Source of the DNA: an uncultured Pelagibacteraceae bacterium
GTDB lineage: Bacteria; Pseudomonadota; Alphaproteobacteria; Pelagibacterales; Pelagibacteraceae
Reading direction: 5' to 3'
Length of the DNA: 46,472 nt
NCBI GenBank assembly: GCA_905612535.1
Contig: CAJQSJ010000037.1
Coordinates: forward strand, 1 to 46,472
Shown: in pieces, positions 27,507 to 35,999 of the stretch
Position numbering within the stretch: position 1 is the first letter of the stretch
How the letters are laid out: each line of letters starts with the position of its first letter
The notes under the pieces: model-generated
Database searches by the model: none
Seen by the model: the letters and a program-made list of their open reading frames with translations, nothing else
Told to the model about the DNA's origin: nothing
Made by a program: the position numbers and the translations under genes

Positions 27507-28520
27507 TGAAAGATTATGAGACTTTTGATTTAGGAGACACAAATCTCCTTTCGGGAGAAATTTTAAAATCTGCAAAGTTGACCTACAAAACATACGGAAA
27601 TTTAAATAAAAATTCTGATAATGTTATAGTTTTACCCACTTTTTATACCGGGACACATAATAGAAATGAAGGTTTTTTTGGATCAGGTCGAGCCATTGAT
27701 CCAAATAAACATTTTGTTGTTTCAATCAATATGTTTGGAAATGGCTTGTCATCATCACCAAGTAATAGTGAGAATCTACAAGATGGACCACGTTTTCCTG
27801 ACATAACATTGTGGGATAATATTAATTGTCAGCAAAAACTATTAACTCAAAAATTAAAAATAACTAAAATTGCTTTAGTGACTGGCTGGTCAATGGCCGG
27901 TTGCCAAGCTTATCAATGGGCAGCTCAATTTCCTGATATGGTAAAATCTATTCTACCATTTTGTGCTTCAGCAAAAACATCCATACATAACCATGTTTTT
28001 TTTAGAAGGTGTTAAAGCCGCACTTATTGCGGATAAAAATTGGAATAATGGAGATTACAAATCACCTCCAATTGCAGGACTAAAATCATTTGGCAGAGTG
28101 TACGCAGGCTGGGCATTTTCACAGGATTTTTTTAGAGAGGAACTTTTTAAAAAACTAGGATTTGAAACAGCAGAAGAATTACTTAAAGATTGGGAGGATG
28201 ATCATGCTAAACATTGGGACGCAAACAACTTATTAGCTAAACTTAAAACATGGCAAACATCTGATATTAGTTCTGGACCCACTTATAATAATGATTTTAA
28301 AAAAGCATTGAGATCAATAACAGCTCGCACAATTTTAATGCCGTGTAATCAAGATTTATATTTCAGAACTAAAGATAATGAAATTGAATCTAAATATATT
28401 CCAAATTCAGTTTTAAAACCTATAGATTCTTCTTTTGGTCATTGTGCGGCTAATCCGGGGAATGATAAAAATTTTGAATTACAATTAGATCAAAATATTA
28501 GCAAATTATTAAATGAATAA
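27506..28520 (+). pseudogene. MetX-like alpha/beta hydrolase (homoserine acetyltransferase family), one frameshift at an 8-T run
   Basis: The two halves are in different frames. The first (from ATG 27506) has the MetX-type start and the nucleophile elbow GWSMAG (Ser129). The second has the remaining core, with an acid residue in NQDLYF and the catalytic His in SSFGHCAANPG. Removing one T from the 8-T run at 27996-28003 joins them as HNHVF-LEGVKAAL and gives a normal 337-residue protein. The family includes homoserine and serine acetyltransferases and plain hydrolases. It starts on the last base of the ligase stop codon (TAATG). It could be a sequencing error, a real mutation, or rescued by slippage. 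Confidence 0.75.
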
Positions 28521-29683
28521 AAATTTATTACTATTAACTCTAAGTCAGGTTTTTGGGTTTACAAATGCAACTATTACAGTTTTTTTTAGGTGGAATTATA
28601 GGGTCGCAAATTACTTCTATAAAATCTTTATCTACATTGCCTGTAGCTTTATCAGTTGTGGGTACGGCAATTTTTACTTTTTTTGCAGCGAAAATTATGA
28701 GCAAAATAGGCAGAAGGCTAGGTTTTATTTTTTCAGCTTTAGGAAGTTCAGCAGCCACTTTGCTAGCTGCTTTCGCTATCACTCAACAAAACTTTATTTT
28801 ATTTTGTATCTCATGCTTATTTCTTGGTATGGGGATGGCATTTACTCATCAATATCGTTTTGCAGCAGCAGAAAGCGTAGAGAAGGAAAAAGCACCAAAA
28901 GCTATTTCTATTTTAATGTTAGCTGGAATTGTTTCTGGTTTTATGGCTTTAACTTTAGCAAATTATACAAAAAATCTTATCCCGGAGCATTTATATGTTG
29001 GGTCTTATCTTTTGCTTGCTGTATTTACTTTTATCCCAGCAATACTTTTATTTTTTTATAAAGATAATGAAAAAATAAAAATAGATTTTAATAACAATCA
29101 CAATGGGCGCAGATTATTTGAAATACTTTTTCAACCAAGATTTTTACAAGCAGTAACTGCAGCTGCAGTTGCTTATGCTGTAATGTCGTGTTTAATGACT
29201 GCCTCACCTTTAAGTATGCACGTGATGGAAAAAATGAGTTTAGAAAAAACAGGGATAGTTCTTCAATTTCATTTAGTAGCTATGTTTCTTCCGTCATTAA
29301 TTACAGGACATTTAATTAAAAAGTTTGGACATAGTAATATAATGTATATAGGAGTTTTGTTTTATGTTGCGACAATAATCTTAAGTTTATTTGAACAAAC
29401 ATATACAAATTATATGTTAGCTCTAATATTTTTAGGATTAGGATGGAATTTTTTATTTATTTCTGGAACTAGTTTAGTTATTTTACATTATAAAGAAGAG
29501 GAGAAATTTAGAGCACAGGGAATGAATGATTTGATTGTATACTCCACAATGGCACTAGCAAGTTTATCAGCAGGAATATTGTTAAGTTTTACAGGTTGGA
29601 AAATGATGAATTTATTTTGTTTACCACCTTTAATTCTTACTGTTTATATAACTTTTAGAGCAGATGTACTAAGTAAAAAATAG
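28513..29683 (+). CDS. MFS transporter, frame interrupted at an 8-T run near the N-terminus
   Basis: This is a twelve-helix major-facilitator-type transporter. The ATG at 28513 overlaps the preceding stop and gives the first part of helix 1. The rest is one base out of frame after the 8-T run at 28580-28587. Removing one T joins NATITVF to LGGIIGSQ and gives 389 residues. An ATG at 28565 in the downstream frame could instead start a nearly complete protein, so function may be kept. The loop between helices 2 and 3 has the short MSKIGRRLGF basic motif of MFS proteins. The substrate is unknown and is presumably that of the operon. Confidence 0.75.
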
Positions 29684-29684
29684 A

Positions 29685-30446
29685 ATGGATTTTTTATCTT
29701 ATTTTCAGTTAAGCGTAACTGAAATGCTCATAGTTATTTTTACAGTATTTATAGCATCAATAATCAGAGGTTTTAATGGTTTTGGTTTTTCAGCGGTATG
29801 TATTTCAGGTTTTTCATTCATACTACCAGCTATAGAAATTGTTCCTATAATTTTAATTTTAGAGGTTTTAGTAAGTATTTTTATGATTCCTTATGTTTGG
29901 AATAAGATTGATTGGAAATTCGTTTTCCAGATGCAGATTGGAATTATAATTGGCACTCCAATTGGCCTATATTTATTAAAATTTTTATCACCAGATATTA
30001 CCCATCTATCAATTTGTTTAATTATTATTTTCTTTTCTATGCTTTTGATGAAAGGATATTCAAATCAGAAACTTAATATATATCCAGTTAAAATTTTTAC
30101 AGGAATAGTTTCGGGGACACTTAATGGTCTTACAACATTAGGAGGTATGCCAGTAGCTGTTTTGCTACTTGTCATCAATATTCAGCCAATCATTATAAGA
30201 GGCTCTTTAGCTGCATTATTTTTCATAACAGATATTTATGCTTTTATTTTAAGTTTTTTTGTAGGAATTGTAGATTTAACAACTATTTATAGAACTATTC
30301 CATTAGTAATTATTTTGCCTATAGGCATAGCTATAGGGAATAGATTTTTTATAAAAAGCAGGGAAGAGATTTATAGAAAAGTTGTTTTTTATTTTCTTAT
30401 TGTCATTTCAGTAGTTGGAATAATGAAAGTAATGAGCAATATTTAG
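29685..30446 (+). CDS. TauE/SafE family membrane transporter
   Basis: The 253-residue protein has about eight hydrophobic helices and the two-repeat pattern of the TauE/SafE (DUF81) family, including IRGFNGFGFSA in helix 1 and a glycine-rich TLGGMPVAV repeat in the second half. Members export or import sulfite, sulfonates or other organic anions. It begins one base after the MFS gene stop, ends the seven-gene operon, and is followed by a hairpin terminator. The substrate is not known. Confidence 0.82.
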   Translation: MDFLSYFQLSVTEMLIVIFTVFIASIIRGFNGFGFSAVCISGFSFILPAIEIVPIILILEVLVSIFMIPYVWNKIDWKFVFQMQIGIIIGTPIGLYLLKFLSPDITHLSICLIIIFFSMLLMKGYSNQKLNIYPVKIFTGIVSGTLNGLTTLGGMPVAVLLLVINIQPIIIRGSLAALFFITDIYAFILSFFVGIVDLTTIYRTIPLVIILPIGIAIGNRFFIKSREEIYRKVVFYFLIVISVVGIMKVMSNI

Positions 30447-30450
30447 ATAC

Positions 30451-30484
30451 AAAAAAACCTCAGCAGTTTTCACCGCTGAGGTTT
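30451..30484 (-). terminator. Rho-independent terminator of the binding-protein gene
   Basis: A perfect 10-base stem (AAACCTCAGC at 30455-30464 with GCTGAGGTTT at 30475-30484) encloses a 10-base loop. On the minus strand the stem is followed by a run of seven T's (30451-30457 as A's on plus), so it ends the leftward binding-protein transcript. It lies 13 bases after that gene's stop. With a poorer T tail it may also stop the rightward operon. Confidence 0.85.
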
Positions 30485-30497
30485 ATAAAATTAATTA

Positions 30498-31679
30498 TTA
30501 TCTTTGAGCTTTAGTCTTAAATTTACCACCTTTAACTTCTTTTTCTAAGAAAGAACCAAAAGATTCTCCAACGTCCGTGAAGGTAACAGCGGTTGCTCCT
30601 TCATAATCAACTGCTTTTCCTTTAGCCAAAAGGTCTAACCCCTTTTTTAATTGACCAGGATAGATTTTTGTTCCTGGGCCATTAGCTACAGCCATTACGT
30701 TTTTAGCAATTGAAGCACGATCAGCTGAATTGCCAGCTTGCATCGCAAGAACGATTAAAGCTGCTGCGTCGTAAGATTCTCCAGTGTATGGACCAGATGA
30801 ATCTATTCCAGCTGCTTTTGCAACTTTAGTAAATACTCCAGCACCTTTACCGGTAGAACCTGGTAAAGAACCAAATGATTTATTTAAACTTTTACCAAAA
30901 GTATCTGTAAGAGAATCGCCGATCATACCATCTGATAATATAAATGTATCAAAGGCACCAGAATCCATAGATCCTTGAATAATTCCTTTACCACCTTGAT
31001 CAAGATATCCAATCACGGCAACAGCATCTCCACCTGCGGAAGCTAATACTGCAACTTCAGAGCTATAGTCAGCTTTACCATCTTCGTGTGCTGCTACTGT
31101 TGTAACTTTAATACCATGAGCTTTAACTGCTGCTTCGTAAACATCAGCTAAACCTTTACCATAGTCATTGTTAGTATATGTGACTGCAACACTTTTAATT
31201 CCTCTGTCTTTAGTAATGTCAGCAAGAATTTGACCACCACGCGCATCAGATGGAGCGGTTCTAAAAAAGAAACCTTTATCATCTAATGTAGTTAAACCAG
31301 GTGATGTTGCTGAAGGCGAAATCATAATTACACCTTTTGGTACCGCAACATTACTTGCAATCGCTCCAGTAACACCAGAACAATCTGCTCCCATAATTGC
31401 AACAATACCTTGCGATATTAATCCTTCTGCGGCAGTTGTTGCGGCAGCTGAATCAACACAAGTTGAATCTGCTCTTAAAGGTTTAATTGTTTCTCCACCA
31501 AGCAAAGAACCTGAATCAGAAGCTTCTTTAAATGCTAATTCTGCTGACGCTGCCATTGCTGGAGTTAGAGACTCAATAGGACCAGTAAATCCTAAAATAA
31601 TTCCCACTTTGATTTCTGCAAATGTGCTTGTCGATATTAAAGACAATGACATAATTGCAGCTATAAATAGTTTTTTCAT
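30498..31679 (-). CDS. Branched-chain-amino-acid-type periplasmic binding protein (Peripla_BP_6)
   Basis: The 393-residue precursor has a signal peptide (positively charged start, hydrophobic core, cleavage after STFA, about residue 21). It is followed by the HAAT-family binding-protein start EIKVGIILGFTGPIESLTP and a two-lobed Leu/Ile/Val-receptor fold, with TNNDYGKGLADVYE in the hinge region. Such proteins feed LivHMGF-type importers and bind amino acids, amides or aromatic acids. No permease gene is beside it. It has its own promoter and terminator, which fits high expression of a receptor. The livGFHM genes about 16 kb upstream lack a binding protein and could be its partner. Confidence 0.9.
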   Translation of the reverse strand: MKKLFIAAIMSLSLISTSTFAEIKVGIILGFTGPIESLTPAMAASAELAFKEASDSGSLLGGETIKPLRADSTCVDSAAATTAAEGLISQGIVAIMGADCSGVTGAIASNVAVPKGVIMISPSATSPGLTTLDDKGFFFRTAPSDARGGQILADITKDRGIKSVAVTYTNNDYGKGLADVYEAAVKAHGIKVTTVAAHEDGKADYSSEVAVLASAGGDAVAVIGYLDQGGKGIIQGSMDSGAFDTFILSDGMIGDSLTDTFGKSLNKSFGSLPGSTGKGAGVFTKVAKAAGIDSSGPYTGESYDAAALIVLAMQAGNSADRASIAKNVMAVANGPGTKIYPGQLKKGLDLLAKGKAVDYEGATAVTFTDVGESFGSFLEKEVKGGKFKTKAQR

Positions 31680-31712
31680 ATTTTATCCTCTTAATATTAT
31701 TATAATTTGAAG

Positions 31713-31741
31713 AGTATTTACTGTTAGACTTTATTTATCAA
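31713..31741 (-). promoter_or_regulatory. Predicted sigma-70 promoter for the binding-protein gene
   Basis: On the minus strand, TTGATA (31741-31736) and AATACT (31718-31713) are separated by 17 bases, close to the consensus in sequence and spacing. The start codon lies about 35 bases downstream, after a strong AGAGGAT ribosome binding site. This fits an independently transcribed receptor gene behind the aldehyde dehydrogenase operon. Confidence 0.4.
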
Positions 31742-31779
31742 TAGAAAAATTTATTGAATTTATAAGGTTGATTTGAACA

Positions 31780-33261
31780 TTATCGCATTGAAAATGGGTC
31801 CTGAGTTGGTTTATCAGAAGTATGAAACCAAACTGTTTTTACTCTTGTATAATCCTTAATAGATTCAATGCCCGCCTCTTTACCATATCCACTATCTTTT
31901 ATACCTCCGAAAGGAGCTGAAGGAGAAATTAATCGATAAGTATTAACAAAAGTAATTCCCGCCCGGATTGCTTTTGATACTCTAAGGCCTCTACCAAGAT
32001 CTTTTGTATAAATCCCCGAAGATAAACCATACTGATTGTCATTCATTTTTTTTATCACTTCATCTTCAGTATTAAATTTCATTACCGATAGGACGGGACC
32101 AAAGAGTTCATTTTCTGCAGTTGGAAGATTATGGTTTTCACATTCAATAATTGTGGGGGGAAAATAATAACCTTTATTTGAAAAGGCATGTCTTTTCCCT
32201 CCACATTTTACTTTTCCACCCTGATCAATTGTAAGTTTTATATTTTTTTCTATTATTTCTAATTGTTTAAAATTACTTAGTGGCCCCATTTCTGTATCAT
32301 CATCCATAGGAGCTCCAATCTTAATTTTTTTTGCACGACTTGTTAGCTTATTTAAAAACTCATTATAAATACTATTTTGTAAGTATAACCTTGAGCCAGC
32401 AATACAACTTTGACCACTAGCTCCAAATATTCCTGCTGTTATTCCATTAATTGCGTTTTCTTGATCTGCGTCTTCAAAAACAGCAACTGGACTTTTCCCG
32501 CCAAGCTCTAAACTTACTTCAGATAAATTTTCTGCAGAGTTTTTGATTATATGTCGTGCAGTATTAGGACCACCCGTAAAGGCAATTTTTTCTACAAGCT
32601 TATGTGTGGTTAGTGACTTTCCACATGGATCACCAAAACCAGTAATTACATTAACAACACCTTTGGGGATTCCAGTTTTTTCTATTAATTTTGCAAATTC
32701 AAACATTACTGCAGGTGCCAACTCTGAAGATTTAATTACAACCGTATTTCCCATTGCTAATGCTGGCGCGAGCTTAGTTGCGGTTAATAACATTTGAGAA
32801 TTCCACGGGATAATAGCAGCAATTACTCCAATAGGAATTCTGGTCGTTATAACTTGTGTGTTAGGTTTATCAATTGGCAAAACAGTTCCTTCAACTTTAT
32901 CTGCCATACCCGCATAGTAATCATAATATTCTGCTATATAATTTGCTTGTTTTTTTGTTTCTCTAAACAATTTACCTGTGTCTATTGTTTCAATTTTTCC
33001 TAATAGCTCAGCATTGTCTCTTAGTTGATTACCTATTGATCTTAAAAATTTACCTCTCTCTCGTGGCATGAGTTTTGGCCATTCGCCTTCGAATGCTTTT
33101 TGCGCAGCCTTAACCGCTTTATCAACATCTTTAGCATTAGCTTCAGGCACTTTCGCCCAAGGTTCATTGTTTTCTGGGTTTAGAGTTTCAAAAGTTTTTT
33201 TACTCTCAGATTCGATCCACTCTCCATCAATGAACATTTTATATTCTTTAAGTTTAGGCAT
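31780..33261 (-). CDS. NAD(P)-dependent aldehyde dehydrogenase
   Basis: This enzyme oxidises an aldehyde to its acid. With the ATG at 33261 the product has 493 residues. The catalytic cysteine is C286 in GASGQSC, the general base E252 in LELGG and N154 in the PWN motif. I chose this start because GGA lies just ahead of it and the product begins like other family members; other starts (ATG 33264 and 33270, TTG 33276) are possible. It overlaps the start-proximal hydrolase stop region by a few bases and is last in the LLM-DUF1185-hydrolase operon. Relatives include betaine-aldehyde and aromatic-aldehyde dehydrogenases; the substrate is unknown. Confidence 0.9.
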   Translation of the reverse strand: MPKLKEYKMFIDGEWIESESKKTFETLNPENNEPWAKVPEANAKDVDKAVKAAQKAFEGEWPKLMPRERGKFLRSIGNQLRDNAELLGKIETIDTGKLFRETKKQANYIAEYYDYYAGMADKVEGTVLPIDKPNTQVITTRIPIGVIAAIIPWNSQMLLTATKLAPALAMGNTVVIKSSELAPAVMFEFAKLIEKTGIPKGVVNVITGFGDPCGKSLTTHKLVEKIAFTGGPNTARHIIKNSAENLSEVSLELGGKSPVAVFEDADQENAINGITAGIFGASGQSCIAGSRLYLQNSIYNEFLNKLTSRAKKIKIGAPMDDDTEMGPLSNFKQLEIIEKNIKLTIDQGGKVKCGGKRHAFSNKGYYFPPTIIECENHNLPTAENELFGPVLSVMKFNTEDEVIKKMNDNQYGLSSGIYTKDLGRGLRVSKAIRAGITFVNTYRLISPSAPFGGIKDSGYGKEAGIESIKDYTRVKTVWFHTSDKPTQDPFSMR

Positions 33262-34048
33262 CATTTCCATTATCAATAAATTCTCTGATTGTTAAATTAA
33301 AATTTTCAGCACATTCGATATTACAGAGATGTCTTCCACTTTTTATTATTTTACACAAGCTTCCTTTAATTAATTTGCATATTTCTTCACTCATTCTAGG
33401 TTTTGATCCTATATCTTCTTCGCCAGTTATTATAAGAGTTTTGGCTGTAATTTGTTTTATTTTTATATCATCATCCTGATGTTCAACAAAAAATTTGTAA
33501 ACTTTTAACCAAGTTTCTTGATTAGTTTTTTCTAATATTGAGTAAATTTTTTTATAAATCATAGGGTTTTCTTTTAAAAACTTTTCTGAAAACCATCTTT
33601 GCACAGCTTTTACTTTAGTGTTATCTTTTTTCAATTTCATTGTTTCGTACCTATTAATTATCTGTCTTTTTTCATCTTCTGACCTCTTATAAACAGTTCC
33701 AAAAAGTACAAGTGAACTTAATCTATTGCTAAAAGAAGAAGCAAAATCTCTTGCAATAAGTGATCCCAATGAAAAACCCACTAAATGAAATTTATTTATT
33801 TTTAAACCATCGACTAATTTAAGCAATTGTTTAGAAAAATCTTTCATAGCAATTTGTTTATTATTGAAAGGTGTTTTTCCGTGACCAATTAAGTCATAAA
33901 CAATTGTATTGTAGTTCTTAAAATAATTTATTTGTTGATCCCATATTTCATGATTTAGACCAATACCATGAATAAATATTATTGGAATATTCTCATTATG
34001 CTTATTAAATTTATAATAAGTTTCAAAAGAATCTGATGTTTTTGACAT
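33254..34048 (-). CDS. Alpha/beta hydrolase (3-oxoadipate enol-lactonase-like)
   Basis: The 264-residue protein has the HG oxyanion motif (27-28), the nucleophile Ser93 in GFSLG, a cap region in the middle and a C-terminal histidine in SGRHLCNIE. The pattern resembles PcaD-type enol-lactonases and RutD-like hydrolases, but the substrate is not shown. In the operon it could open an ester or lactone made by the flavin monooxygenase. Its stop overlaps the aldehyde dehydrogenase start. Confidence 0.8.
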   Translation of the reverse strand: MSKTSDSFETYYKFNKHNENIPIIFIHGIGLNHEIWDQQINYFKNYNTIVYDLIGHGKTPFNNKQIAMKDFSKQLLKLVDGLKINKFHLVGFSLGSLIARDFASSFSNRLSSLVLFGTVYKRSEDEKRQIINRYETMKLKKDNTKVKAVQRWFSEKFLKENPMIYKKIYSILEKTNQETWLKVYKFFVEHQDDDIKIKQITAKTLIITGEEDIGSKPRMSEEICKLIKGSLCKIIKSGRHLCNIECAENFNLTIREFIDNGNDA

Positions 34049-34052
34049 GGCG

Positions 34053-34649
34053 CTAAGTCGTTTTAGGATCTTTTATTCCCATTTCTTTCATATCTTGATA
34101 GCGATCGCCAGTTCTTGCATGAGCTCGCCCACTAGATGAGCCGCCAATAGCTATCACAATTTCGTCTTCACATGGAGCGTCATGAATAGTAAATTCATGA
34201 GTTAAGTAATAAGGTCTCAAACCTGAATCAGTTTTATGCATCATTGGAATTGAAATTTTACAGCCAGCAGGCCCCCTTGTGTTTGTAAAACTTAAGTAAG
34301 AAGTTCCACCCACGGCCTCTCTAAATTTATTTCCAAATCTTAATGTATGAATAAAAGCAGAAGCGTGTTCAATTTCACCTTTTAAACCAACAACACCCGC
34401 TTTACCGTAAGCTAAAATTTTTTCTGGAGATCCTATTTCTTTAATTAATTCTGGAACAAGTACATCGCCAAGTTTAGGTGCCAAATCTAATATTATTGGT
34501 TTTAAGTCTTCTACAAAACCTTTTTCAGACCAAGGATTTTTAATTACGGCAGCAACAGAAACTAACAGGACAGGTTCTTTTGCCACTTTACCACCTTCAA
34601 TGAAAGTTTTGTCTACAAATTTTGAAAATTTTCTTAGTTTTAAATCCAT
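34053..34649 (-). CDS. DUF1185 (amino acid synthesis family) protein
   Basis: The 198-residue product matches the DUF1185 pattern: a central AAVIKNPW motif, the AFIHTLRFGNKFREAVGGT block and the ending RAHARTGDRYQDMKEMG. The family has a solved fold but no established reaction. It is often annotated as an amino acid synthesis protein, which is not evidence of function. It sits between an LLM monooxygenase and an alpha/beta hydrolase with gaps of 1 and 4 bases. Confidence 0.85.
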   Translation of the reverse strand: MDLKLRKFSKFVDKTFIEGGKVAKEPVLLVSVAAVIKNPWSEKGFVEDLKPIILDLAPKLGDVLVPELIKEIGSPEKILAYGKAGVVGLKGEIEHASAFIHTLRFGNKFREAVGGTSYLSFTNTRGPAGCKISIPMMHKTDSGLRPYYLTHEFTIHDAPCEDEIVIAIGGSSSGRAHARTGDRYQDMKEMGIKDPKTT

Positions 34650-34650
34650 A

Positions 34651-35817
34651 TTAACTTGCGCGCTTAATATTTTGTTTACTTGTATTAATCTTAGGAATCA
34701 CCTCTTCATTAAAAAGCTTTATACTTCTCATCGCATCTTCATGTCTAACTCCTGGAAAATTAGACCAAACTAACAAATTTTTAAGGTTTAATTCTGCTTG
34801 TAATTCTTTTATTTTTTCTATCACGTAATCAGGGGTACCAAATAACATATTTCTTTTATGTAAAAATTCATAATCTAACAAGTCTGTTTTACCTTTAGTT
34901 ACAGGAAGTTCTTCGCCAGGATCCATATGATTTCCTAACCCTCTCCAGTGGCAAACCCATTTCATATAATTTACCATATGTTCTCCGGCTAATTTTTTTG
35001 CATCTTCCATTGTTTCGGCAACAAACATGTCTCTAACCAAAGTAATCCCTTCTCCCATAGGAACATCTCTTTTTTCTGTTTCAGATTTAGCATTCTTATA
35101 AACTTCAAATCTTTTTTTTAAAGTTTTGACTGTTGGAATCCACATAATACAATTAATTCCATTTTTTGCAGCCCATTCAATTGAACTAACGGAGTCGACA
35201 ACTTGCGTTATAGGAGGATGAGGCTTTTGATATGGTTGAGGTATAACACTTATTTTTTTAATCTCATTTGTTTTTAAATCTACAATTTCTTTGTTTGGTG
35301 GGCTCATATCATGCTTCCAAACATAATTGGGAGATGGATAAGTATAAAATTCACCCTTATGGTTAAAAAATTCTTCCGTCCAAGCTTTTTTCATTATTGA
35401 TAAAGTTTCTTGAAATAGTCTTTTATTTTTCGCTTGGTCTTTTAAATCTGCTTCTACGTTCAGATGAACAGCTTCTCTTCCGTAAACACCTCTGCCGATT
35501 CCAACTTCAACTCTTCCTTTAGAAAGGTGATCTAATATTGCTATATCTTCCGCTAATCTAATTGGGTTCCAAAAAGTTATTGTATTACAAGCTTGTCCCA
35601 GTCTTATTTGTTTTGTTCTTGCGGCTATATCCGTGCACATAATTAATGGATTAGGACATGCTTCCATACCCTCATGATTAAAATGATGTTCAGTAAACCA
35701 AATAGAATTCCAATTATTAGCATCGCAGTATTTAGCAATCTCTCTAGCTTCGTTTAAAATTTCTATATGAGGCTTTTTATTCCAATTGGTCGTATTACAA
35801 AAATACCCAAACTTCAT
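34651..35817 (-). CDS. LLM-class flavin-dependent oxidoreductase (luciferase-like monooxygenase)
   Basis: This is a flavin-dependent monooxygenase with a TIM-barrel luciferase-like fold of 388 residues. Characteristic blocks are WFTEHHFNHEG near residue 40, RTKQIRLGQACNTITFWNPIRLAED and the GRVEVGIGRGVY loop. Such enzymes need reduced FMN from a separate reductase, and none is encoded in the operon. It is the first gene of a leftward operon with DUF1185, an alpha/beta hydrolase and an aldehyde dehydrogenase, so it probably starts that pathway by oxygenation. The TATCTCCC-type ribosome binding site on the minus strand is clear. Confidence 0.88.
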   Translation of the reverse strand: MKFGYFCNTTNWNKKPHIEILNEAREIAKYCDANNWNSIWFTEHHFNHEGMEACPNPLIMCTDIAARTKQIRLGQACNTITFWNPIRLAEDIAILDHLSKGRVEVGIGRGVYGREAVHLNVEADLKDQAKNKRLFQETLSIMKKAWTEEFFNHKGEFYTYPSPNYVWKHDMSPPNKEIVDLKTNEIKKISVIPQPYQKPHPPITQVVDSVSSIEWAAKNGINCIMWIPTVKTLKKRFEVYKNAKSETEKRDVPMGEGITLVRDMFVAETMEDAKKLAGEHMVNYMKWVCHWRGLGNHMDPGEELPVTKGKTDLLDYEFLHKRNMLFGTPDYVIEKIKELQAELNLKNLLVWSNFPGVRHEDAMRSIKLFNEEVIPKINTSKQNIKRAS

Positions 35818-35860
35818 TATTATCTCCCTTAAAGATTTTTAAAGTCGATCGATCCCACTT

Positions 35861-35873
35861 TCGTAATTTACGA
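35861..35873. promoter_or_regulatory. Palindrome in the divergent region upstream of the amidinotransferase
   Basis: TCGTAA-T-TTACGA is a perfect 13-base inverted repeat located 44 bases upstream of the LLM start and 127 bases upstream of the amidinotransferase start. It lies in the 182-base gap between two divergent operons, where an operator is expected. A second, weaker repeat (CTAAT-4-ATTAG, 35962-35975) lies closer to the rightward gene. No regulator gene is visible in the window. Confidence 0.35.
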
Positions 35874-35999
35874 TGAGTTATGTATCGCTTGATAGTTAAA
35901 TAATAAATTAGCAATTACCTAAAAGCAATGATTTTAAAATAGGCCAGATAAACAATTTATGCTAATTTTCATTAGTTTATTTATGAGATATTAAACTTT

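Noticed and set aside
28588-29061. Out-of-frame continuation of the first MFS reading frame
   Set aside because: After the 8-T run this frame is rich in Tyr, Cys, Ser and Phe and has no transporter pattern, while the other frame continues the MFS protein.
35818-35999. Guanidine or other riboswitch ahead of the amidinotransferase
   Set aside because: No conserved GC-rich stem or ykkC-like motif is visible; only short palindromes are present.
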